From the NCBI GenBank assembly GCA_031406795.1, contig JANOHV010000118.1, positions 1 to 64,000 on the forward strand: 64,000 nt of DNA, written 5' to 3'. Origin of the DNA: DATDCY01 sp031406795 [NCBI: Candidatus Rokuibacteriota bacterium] (GTDB taxonomy: Bacteria > JAUVQV01). The notes below the pieces were generated by a model, which was given only the letters and a program-made list of their open reading frames with translations, had not been told where the DNA came from and did not search any database. The position numbers and the translations under genes are program-made. The number at the start of each line of letters is the position of its first letter. The stretch's first letter is position 1. Below are positions 1 through 5,986 of this stretch, in pieces.

Positions 1-275
1 GTGTCGTGGATGTACTTCTCCCGAAGTTCCGGCGGTTCGGCGGGGATCTGGGCGTACTCCTCGGCGTGCCGGTCGATTTTTGTCTCGAGCAGGTACTGTT
101 TGACCGGCATCTTCCAGTACTTCGGCAGGTCGTTCACCGGAGTGTGGTGCGGCAGGATTCCGGTGAGGTAGATCGCGAAGGTCACCACGAGCGCCAGGAG
201 CCCGACCTTCATTCCCAAATCGAGCAGCTTCGCATAGGCGACCTGCTCGGCGGTGGCTTTTACTTTCCCTTCCAT
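1..275 (-). CDS. Small inner-membrane protein beside TauE (partial)
   Basis: The reading frame starts at the ATG at 275-273 behind an AGGAGAG-like ribosome site and runs off the window edge after about 91 codons without a stop. The protein has a charged N-terminus (MEGKVKATAEQVAYAKLL), one clear hydrophobic segment at about residues 22-40, then a soluble stretch rich in Lys, Tyr and Pro. It lies 203 bp downstream of a TauE permease on the same strand. I recognise it only as the kind of small membrane protein often found beside TauE/SafE genes and cannot give it a function. The C-terminal part is outside the window. Confidence 0.7.
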   Translation of the reverse strand, partial: MEGKVKATAEQVAYAKLLDLGMKVGLLALVVTFAIYLTGILPHHTPVNDLPKYWKMPVKQYLLETKIDRHAEEYAQIPAEPPELREKYIHD

Positions 276-333
276 TGTGTCTCTCCTTTTGTTCCTTCTC
301 GTCAACTCCTCAAACGTCTCGGTTCATGATTCC

Positions 334-476
334 GGGCGGGACTTAATCCCGCCCCTACGGTGTCCCCGGTGAGGATTGTCGGGGAGGGGTTCATCCCCCC
401 GCCCGGTTCGCTGTCAGTTTTCCGGACCGCGCGTGTCTCCGGTGAGGATTGTAGGGGAGGGGTTCATCCCCTCCCG
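334..476. repeat. Cluster of three GTAGGGG-type palindromic repeats
   Basis: Three short elements of the form gggcggg-N7-cccgccc lie at about 334-358, 380-406 and 451-476. The last two sit inside a longer direct duplication (about 360-402 and 434-475, both containing ccggtgaggattgt). Related copies occur at 5651, 8565, 8678 and 39930. They fill the gap between the TauE gene and the downstream small membrane protein and could form hairpins in RNA. Confidence 0.8.
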
Positions 477-478
477 TG

Positions 479-1492
479 TTAGTTCCAGATGCCCAGGCCC
501 TTGAGCAGCGCGCGCAGGCCGGCGAAGGACAGCAGCCCGATGACCATCCAGCGGATCATCGCCGGCTTGCTCTTGGCCAGCAGGTTGACCCCCACCACCG
601 AGCCGAGCATGATCCCGATGATCGAGGGCGCGAGCATCATCGGCAGCACGGCGCCGTTGTTCACGTAGATCCAGGCCGCGGAAGTGTCGGTGATCGAGAG
701 CAGGAACTTGCTGGTGGCCACCGAGACCTTGAGCGGGGCGCCCATCATCAGGTTGAGCACCGGCACATTGGCCCAGCCGGCGCCGAGCCCGAACATCCCG
801 GCCATGAAGCCGATCAGGATGAAGGTCACCAGGCCCTGGGGGGTGCGGTGGATCTTCCAGTCGATGTTCTGGCCCGTGGTGGCCTCGTGGTAGATGCCGT
901 TGATCCGCAGCGCGGTCGACAGGGCGTCGGCTTTCGGCACGTTGGGGAACTCGGACTTCTTCGCGATGAACATGATGAAGACGATCGCCAGGATCGTCGC
1001 GCCGAGCGCGGTCTGGATGACGTTCCCCGGCAGCGCGAGGCCGACCATCGCGCCGACGATGGCGCTGGAGGAGGCGATCAAAGCCACGGGGATCGAGAGG
1101 CGCAAATCCGCCATCCCCTTCTTCAGCAGACCGGGACCGGCGGCGAGGGCGCCCGCGAGGGCGACGAGCAGCCCCGCGCCCCGGACGAAGTCCAGGTGAA
1201 AGGGGAAGAAGCCGCTGACGATCGGGACGTAGAGCACGCCGCCGCCGACGCCGCCGAGGACCGCGACGACGCCGAGCGCGAAGCTCACGACGAAGAGCGA
1301 GAGCGGCCAGACCCACCAGGGCGTGGTGCTGGCCGCGGCCGCCGCCGGGACCGCCGCCGCCGCGTCGGCGCCGTGCTCGGCGGCCAGGGCCGGCAGGGCC
1401 GCGGCGCAGAACAGCACCGCAAGAACCAGGGAAAGCGCCAGCCAGAGGCGCCGGTCGAACAATGCCATGGAAACCGTCTTCGTGAGCATCAT
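479..1492 (-). CDS. TauE/SafE-family membrane permease
   Basis: A polytopic protein of 338 residues from the ATG at 1492, which follows a GGGAG ribosome site; an ATG three bases later is also possible. A longer in-frame start at 1534 would overlap the upstream receiver gene and is less likely. After an N-terminal hydrophobic, signal-like segment and an Ala-rich linker come about eight membrane segments with the glycine-rich repeats typical of TauE/SafE (LGGVGGGVLYVP and FGLGAGWANVP). The family is linked to export or uptake of sulfite, sulfonates and related anions; the substrate here is unknown. It follows a response regulator by 10 bp and closes a signalling operon. It is the first of three TauE genes in the window. 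Confidence 0.9.
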   Translation of the reverse strand: MMLTKTVSMALFDRRLWLALSLVLAVLFCAAALPALAAEHGADAAAAVPAAAAASTTPWWVWPLSLFVVSFALGVVAVLGGVGGGVLYVPIVSGFFPFHLDFVRGAGLLVALAGALAAGPGLLKKGMADLRLSIPVALIASSSAIVGAMVGLALPGNVIQTALGATILAIVFIMFIAKKSEFPNVPKADALSTALRINGIYHEATTGQNIDWKIHRTPQGLVTFILIGFMAGMFGLGAGWANVPVLNLMMGAPLKVSVATSKFLLSITDTSAAWIYVNNGAVLPMMLAPSIIGIMLGSVVGVNLLAKSKPAMIRWMVIGLLSFAGLRALLKGLGIWN

Positions 1493-1502
1493 CCGCTTCT
1501 CC

Positions 1503-1961
1503 CTACTCTTCCTTGTTGAAGATCTTTTTCGCATCGTCGATGTCGCCGCCCTCGGCGAACGCGATGGCCGACATCACCCGTTCGACCTTTTCCTGAAAGG
1601 CCTCCTTGATCTTGCGCACCAGCAGGTCGATCTCGGCGGGCTTGCGCAGAAAGTCGAAGCCGCCGAGTTTGCGCGCCTCGGCCTCGTCCTGGTCGGTGCC
1701 GTGCCCGGTGAGGATGATCACCTGGATCTTCGGGCGGGTCTTCTTGATCTCGCGCAGCACGTCGATCCCGTGCAGGCCCGGCATCTTGAGATCCAGCACG
1801 ATGACGTCCGGCTCGGTCTTCTTGATGAACGCCAGCGCCTGCGTCCCGTCGAACACGGTATCGACGATGAGCTCCCGCAGGCGCAGCCGCTCGCCGAGCG
1901 TGGTGACGAACTCCACCTCGTCGTCCACGAGCAGCACTTTGATCTGTTTCTTTCCGAACAT
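1503..1961 (-). CDS. Response regulator with C-terminal AFAE motif
   Basis: A 152-residue receiver protein starting at the ATG at 1961 behind GGGAGG; an upstream in-frame start at 2036 lacks such a site. The CheY-like domain is complete: acidic pair D13/D14, phosphoacceptor D57, T85 and K107. There is no DNA-binding output domain. Instead a short helical tail follows with VMSAIAFAEGGDIDDAKKIF, a motif also seen in three other proteins of the TauE loci at 14224, 14901 and 40927. Its place 10 bp before the TauE gene suggests it is the last step of the upstream phosphorelay and acts by protein contact. That role is inferred. Confidence 0.92.
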   Translation of the reverse strand: MFGKKQIKVLLVDDEVEFVTTLGERLRLRELIVDTVFDGTQALAFIKKTEPDVIVLDLKMPGLHGIDVLREIKKTRPKIQVIILTGHGTDQDEAEARKLGGFDFLRKPAEIDLLVRKIKEAFQEKVERVMSAIAFAEGGDIDDAKKIFNKEE

Positions 1962-2056
1962 GGGCCCCTCCCTCGTCCAGCAGCCGGCAACGCTCGAAGC
2001 CGTCTCCGCCTGCCCTCCCTGAGGGCGTTTGCCCATCGAGAGTGGTTGATGGATCG

Positions 2057-2710
2057 TTAGTGAATCGCGGCCAGCCTGAGTGTCGGTCCGCCACCCCCTT
2101 GAAATAGCAATTCGGCCCCGAGTCGGCGGGCCAATTCGCGGTTGATCAGCTCATCATCGTTTGCGGGCGCCGCGGCGCTTTCAAGGCGCTCGCCCGCCGG
2201 GTGCAGACTGAGGCGGATGCCGGCGCCGTCGCGCGCGGCCCTGAGAAGTACGCCGCCGCCGGCGCGCTGGCTTGCAGCGCACGCGACGAGCAGTCGGTGC
2301 GCGAGGCAGAGAAAGTAGGCCGGGTCGCCGCCGGCGCGCGGCAGATTGCCGGCGACGTCGGCCACCAGACGCAGCGAATGCTGGCGCGCCCAGCGCTCGC
2401 TGAGCCCGAGGAGATCCCCGATCGCCGCGCCGGCATCGAAGCCTTCCCCGGCGGCCCCGAGCGCGCTGCCGAGCCTCGCGAGCGTCCCGACGATGTTCAG
2501 CGCCCGCCCGACCTGGTCGTCGAGGGAGCCGTGCGCCCGCGCGGTGCCCGCTGCGCCGCTCTTGCCGGCGCGCGCCAGGTCCTCCATCAGGCCGACCGTC
2601 TCGCGCATGACGGCCAGGCGGTTGTTGAGCTCGTGAACCGCGAGTCCGATGGTCGCGGCGGCGAACGCGCGCAGGGCGCGCTCGACCGAAGCGTCGTCAG
2701 CGGGCGGCAT
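2057..2710 (-). CDS. Degenerate histidine kinase, probable His-phosphotransferase
   Basis: This 217-residue protein has a dimerisation/phosphoacceptor-type helix with the H-box VHELNNRLAV (H26). The region that should be the ATPase domain is short and lacks a recognisable N-box, DxGxG box and GTGLGL box. There is no membrane segment and no sensor domain. That layout, an acceptor helix pair plus a degenerate ATPase fold, is the one used by ChpT and Spo0B phosphotransferases. Its start overlaps the end of the preceding receiver gene by 14 bp, so the two are translationally coupled. I infer that it passes phosphate between the receivers at 2697 and 1503. An inactive kinase is the alternative. 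Confidence 0.75.
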   Translation of the reverse strand: MPPADDASVERALRAFAAATIGLAVHELNNRLAVMRETVGLMEDLARAGKSGAAGTARAHGSLDDQVGRALNIVGTLARLGSALGAAGEGFDAGAAIGDLLGLSERWARQHSLRLVADVAGNLPRAGGDPAYFLCLAHRLLVACAASQRAGGGVLLRAARDGAGIRLSLHPAGERLESAAAPANDDELINRELARRLGAELLFQGGGGPTLRLAAIH

Positions 2711-3083
2711 GCGTCCTCCGTTTCGCCTGGGCGGCGTCGATCTTGGCGGTCAGCTCCGACATCACGACCGGTTTGAGCAGCAGGCCGAACGCGTCGAGCC
2801 GCACGCCCTCGATCTTCTCGGCCAGATCGAGGTGGCCGGAGAGCAGGATGATCTCGCCCTGCGGCAGCAGCTGCCGCAGCGTCATCAGCAGCTCGACGCC
2901 GCGGACACCGGGGAGGTTCAGATCGAGCAGGACGACATCGGGCGCCGACGCCGCCACGGCGGCGATCGCCTCCTCGGCGGTGAACGCGGCGCTCGCCTCG
3001 TAGCCGCGCAGGCCGAGCCGCTCGGTGAGCGTGGCGGCGAATTCCCGCTCGTCGTCGATCAGCAGCACCCTGGCTTTAGGCAC
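2697..3083 (-). CDS. Single-domain response regulator
   Basis: A 128-residue stand-alone receiver. The acidic pair is D10/D11, the phosphoacceptor D54, the switch residue S82 and the conserved lysine K104. There is no output domain, so it is likely to act as a phosphorelay shuttle. Its start overlaps the 3' end of the histidine kinase gene by 8 bp and its end overlaps the phosphotransferase-like gene by 14 bp, which fits a stoichiometric kinase to receiver to phosphotransferase chain. The C-terminus is basic (KRRTHAAR). Confidence 0.92.
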   Translation of the reverse strand: MPKARVLLIDDEREFAATLTERLGLRGYEASAAFTAEEAIAAVAASAPDVVLLDLNLPGVRGVELLMTLRQLLPQGEIILLSGHLDLAEKIEGVRLDAFGLLLKPVVMSELTAKIDAAQAKRRTHAAR

Positions 3084-4173
3084 TGGCGATCTCCTGCGTG
3101 ACGTGCCGCACGGGCAGCTCCAGCGTAAAATTGGTCCCGACGCCCACGGCGCTTTCGACGAGAATCCGCCCGCCGAGCTTCTTCATGATCCCGTGGGACA
3201 CGAACAGGCCAAGACCGGTGCCCTTCCCCTTCTCCTTGGTCGTGAAGAACGGTTCGAAGAGGCGCTTGAGTTGGTCCGCGGGTATTCCCGGGCCGGTGTC
3301 GGCGATCACGACCTGGAGCCACCGCTGGTTCTTGGCGCGGGTCGTGAGGACGACCGTGCCGCCGGCGGGGAGGGCGTCGATCGCGTTCTTGACGATGTTG
3401 ATCAGGACCTGTTCGAACTCGACGCGGTCGGTGTGCACGGTCGGCAGGCCCTCGGCGGGGCGGAGCTCGAAGGCCACACCCTTTGCGGCGCGGTCGGCCT
3501 CGAGGTACTCGCACACGCGGCGCACGACGTCATTGAGGTCGAGCGGCTCGACGGTGACTTCGACGCGCCGCGCGAACCCGAGCAGGCGGTGCGTGATCGT
3601 GCGGCAGCGCTTGACGCTGTCCGTAATCCCCTCGAGGAGCGCCCCGAAACGCTCACGGTGTTTGAAATCGCCGGAAACCTCGAGAAAGTCCTGAAGCAGA
3701 CCGGCCTTTTCGTTGATGACCGCCAGCGGGTTGTTGATCTCGTGGGCGACTCCCGCGGCAACCCGTCCGAGAGAAGCGAGCTTCTCGACCTCGACGAGCT
3801 GCTCCTGTTTGTCGTGCAGGTTCTCGACGGCCAGCTCCAGCGAGATCATGGTGTCCTTCAGGTTGTCGCGCATCTGGGTGAACGATGCGCTCAGCGAGGC
3901 GATTTCGGCATCGTGGGTGGGGCCGGGGGCGCTCGCGGAGAAATCGCCCTGCGCGACGCGGTGCATCGCCTCTTCGAGTTCGCGCAGGGGGGCGCTGATG
4001 CGGCGTGCGAGGTAGTGCGCGGCGGCGATCCCGGCCGCCAGCAGCACGCCGAGGACGCCGGCGGCGGCGGAGGCCCCGGCCTGGCCGAGCCCCGCGGTGG
4101 CGATCACCCCGACGAGCGCGCCGCCGGCGAGCGCCAGCACGAAGCCGGCGAAGAAGCGCTGGTGGACACTCAC
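3076..4173 (-). CDS. Membrane sensor histidine kinase (HAMP-HisKA-HATPase)
   Basis: A 365-residue kinase. Two close N-terminal hydrophobic segments (about 6-28 and 33-54) leave almost no periplasmic domain, so the signal is probably sensed in or near the membrane. A HAMP-like linker (55-110) leads to the H-box with H144 (GVAHEINNP), an N-box around N258-N263, a G1 box DTGPGIP at 292-298 and a G2 box GTGLGL at 318-323. All catalytic boxes look intact. It is 4 bp downstream of the CBS gene and overlaps the receiver gene at 2697, its likely first target. Confidence 0.95.
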   Translation of the reverse strand: MSVHQRFFAGFVLALAGGALVGVIATAGLGQAGASAAAGVLGVLLAAGIAAAHYLARRISAPLRELEEAMHRVAQGDFSASAPGPTHDAEIASLSASFTQMRDNLKDTMISLELAVENLHDKQEQLVEVEKLASLGRVAAGVAHEINNPLAVINEKAGLLQDFLEVSGDFKHRERFGALLEGITDSVKRCRTITHRLLGFARRVEVTVEPLDLNDVVRRVCEYLEADRAAKGVAFELRPAEGLPTVHTDRVEFEQVLINIVKNAIDALPAGGTVVLTTRAKNQRWLQVVIADTGPGIPADQLKRLFEPFFTTKEKGKGTGLGLFVSHGIMKKLGGRILVESAVGVGTNFTLELPVRHVTQEIASA

Positions 4174-4177
4174 CGCG

Positions 4178-4657
4178 TTACCCCCCGAGGGCCGCGCGCG
4201 AACACTCTTGAAAGACCTCCTGCCACCGCACGACGCCGATGAGTTTCTTGCGGTCCTCGAGCACGGGGACCAGCTCCAGACCGTGCTCCACGATGATCCG
4301 GGCAGCGTCCGCGACGCTCGACCCGGGTTCGACGAATGCCGACGTGGGCCGCATGACCGTGGCGACCGGGGCTTCCGAGGCCGGTTTTTCCCCGGGTCGG
4401 TCCACCCGAGCAGCGGCGGTCGCCCCCCCGGCCCAGAGCGGCTCGAGCCCCTTCATGATTTCGCGCAGGTTGGCCATGCCGACGAGGTTGTACTTCTCGT
4501 CGAAGACCAGGACCACGAGCGGGTGCACGGGCTTCTCCTGGCCGAGCAGCGTGTTGCGGACGATCCCCGCGGCCTGGCGCAGCGTGAACCAGTAGGGGAT
4601 GTGGGGGTATTCGAAAACGTCCACCATGATCTCACGGACCGTCGATGGGGCTGTCAT
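4178..4657 (-). CDS. CBS-domain pair protein
   Basis: A 159-residue cytoplasmic protein starting at the ATG at 4657 behind GGAGGAG. Two CBS motifs are visible: residues about 5-70 (VREIMVDVFEYPHIPYWFTL to NLVGMANLREIM) and about 95-150 (VMRPTSAFVEPGSSVADA to LIGVVRWQEVF), joined by an Ala/Gly/Pro linker. CBS pairs usually bind adenosyl nucleotides and gate a partner protein. The gene lies 26 bp after the GntR gene and 4 bp before the kinase gene, so a role in setting kinase or permease activity by energy charge is plausible but inferred. Confidence 0.9.
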   Translation of the reverse strand: MTAPSTVREIMVDVFEYPHIPYWFTLRQAAGIVRNTLLGQEKPVHPLVVLVFDEKYNLVGMANLREIMKGLEPLWAGGATAAARVDRPGEKPASEAPVATVMRPTSAFVEPGSSVADAARIIVEHGLELVPVLEDRKKLIGVVRWQEVFQECSRAALGG

Positions 4658-4683
4658 TGGCTGGTCTCCTCCGCTGAGTCGGA

Positions 4684-5436
4684 TCACTTGCGCTCGAGCT
4701 CGATGACAAACCGGAATCGCTCCGGCCGCTTGAGGGATCGAGTGTACATCACCTGCGCGTCGCCGGCGTAGAAGTACTGCTCCAGCAGCAGCGCCGGAGA
4801 GCCGGCGGCCAGGCCGAGGATCGCCGCCTCCTCCTCGCCGAGCGCGACCACTTCGATGTAGTCGCGCACGCGGGTGACGCGGACCCCGCAGCGCTCTTCG
4901 AGCAGCTCGAGGATGGACTGTTTTTCGAGCTCCTCGGCGAGCAGCGCCGGGCAGACCGCATGCGGGAGATACGACTCCTGGAGCAGGACCGGCTCCTCGC
5001 CGACGAGCCGCACCCGCTTCAGGTAGATGATGTGCTTGTTCTCCGCAACGTCGAGCTTGAGCTCCAGTTCGTCGGTGAGCATCATGACTGTCTGGGCCAG
5101 CACGCGCGTCTCGAAGACGACGCCGGCTTCGAGCATGATCTCCTTGAAGCTCGTGAGCATCGAGAGGCCCTCGGGGATGACCCGCTTGCAGACGAACGTC
5201 CCCTTCCCCTGCTGGCGTCGCAGGTACCCCTCGCGCACGAGGTCGGCGACCGCGATCCTGACCGTGGCCTTGCTGACATCGAAGAGCCGGCAGAGCTCCT
5301 CCTCGGTCGGAATCTGGGAGTCGACGGCCCACTCCTGGCGTTCCATCTTCCCTTTGAGGATGTTGTGGAGCTGGAGGTAGAGCTTCTGCGGGTTTTCCCG
5401 ATCGATCTGGGTTCTCGTCGCCAGCGGCTCCGTCAT
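4684..5436 (-). CDS. GntR-family transcriptional regulator (HutC/UTRA type)
   Basis: A 250-residue protein with an N-terminal winged helix (about residues 15-85; IPTEEELCRLFDVSKATVR is the recognition region and YLRRQQGKGTFV the wing) and a C-terminal UTRA ligand-binding domain (about 100-245). The size fits HutC-type members. It is the first gene of the minus-strand run and probably regulates it. An inverted repeat CCTTAT-N7-ATAAGG lies just upstream at 5459-5477 over a candidate -10 box, a plausible autoregulatory operator. The ligand cannot be told from sequence. Confidence 0.93.
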   Translation of the reverse strand: MTEPLATRTQIDRENPQKLYLQLHNILKGKMERQEWAVDSQIPTEEELCRLFDVSKATVRIAVADLVREGYLRRQQGKGTFVCKRVIPEGLSMLTSFKEIMLEAGVVFETRVLAQTVMMLTDELELKLDVAENKHIIYLKRVRLVGEEPVLLQESYLPHAVCPALLAEELEKQSILELLEERCGVRVTRVRDYIEVVALGEEEAAILGLAAGSPALLLEQYFYAGDAQVMYTRSLKRPERFRFVIELERK

Positions 5437-5458
5437 TTCACGGTCTCTCCTTTGCGCT

Positions 5459-5542
5459 CCTTATTGACTCGATAAGGATAGATCATCACCATTTCAGTTT
5501 GCAACACATTTTTCATTATAACCTTATGAACTCACAATCCAA
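5459..5542 (-). promoter_or_regulatory. Candidate GntR promoters and operator
   Basis: On the minus strand a box TTGGAT (5542-5537) is followed 16 bp later by TATAAT (5520-5515), a good sigma70 pair. A second pair is TTGCAA (5504-5499) and TATCCT (5480-5475) with an 18-bp spacer. The perfect inverted repeat CCTTAT/ATAAGG at 5459-5477 overlaps the second -10 box and lies just before the ribosome site of the GntR gene. This is read by eye only. Confidence 0.4.
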
Positions 5543-5650
5543 GTCATCATGTCAATAGAATGTATGTCTTTATTCATGATGATGATTAACACTACAGGGG
5601 GCCTATGTTAATAACACATTGAAAATATTGTGATAAACGCACAACGGTTC

Positions 5651-5676
5651 GTAGGGGCGGGGTTCATCCCCGCCCG
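5651..5676. repeat. GTAGGGG-type palindromic repeat
   Basis: A single copy of the family seen at 334-476, with arms gggcgggg and ccccgccc around a ttcat centre. Confidence 0.75.
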
Positions 5677-5827
5677 AGTTAAAGACAGTTCACCGTAAAC
5701 GGCCGGCAGAAAATAAACCCTCTCCCCTACGAAAAACAACGGTCTGCGGTAACACAGGAAAGATTCGCTATAGTATTGACAGTCGGAGGAGATAAGGCTC
5801 GAGCCATTTCTCGAGAACAGGATGCGC

Positions 5828-5943
5828 GAAGGGGTGGCGCGGAGGGGAGGTCTCCGTCGGCGGAACGGAGTGAGTACCCGCTCGGGGGGCATAAACACGA
5901 TGGAGGTCCGCAGCGTCAGGACCCCGCAGCCCGCACGGGACCG
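5828..5943. repeat. 116-bp dispersed repeat, copy A
   Basis: This stretch aligns without gaps to 17343-17458, with five mismatches by my reading. A third, partial copy is at 43699-43746. The element starts with ggggtggcgcg and ends with cacgggaccg. It holds several short self-complementary parts (for example ggtctccgtc and gacggagacc across the pair of strands) but no ORF that looks like a protein. It lies 43 bp upstream of the next gene. Confidence 0.85.
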
Positions 5944-5986
5944 GTAAGTTCCCTTGAACAGGCCACAAGTTCTATAATCCCGGGAA

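Larger units (their letters stand above)
5437..5986. other. Divergent intergenic region, AT-rich plus repeats
   Basis: This 550-bp gap separates the GntR gene from the PEP-synthase-like gene. About 5480-5640 is strikingly AT-rich compared with the rest of the window and carries the likely GntR promoters. 5651-5676 is a GTAGGGG-type repeat and 5828-5943 is a 116-bp repeat shared with the Lon gene end. A TATAAT sequence at 5973-5978 lies only 9 bp before the next start codon. I see no convincing gene here; the 130-residue minus ORF is built from repeat sequence. Confidence 0.7.

Noticed and set aside
5828-5943. Riboswitch in the 116-bp repeat
   Set aside because: The element looks structured, but its other copies sit inside or after coding sequence and I recognise no riboswitch class. 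Kept as a repeat.
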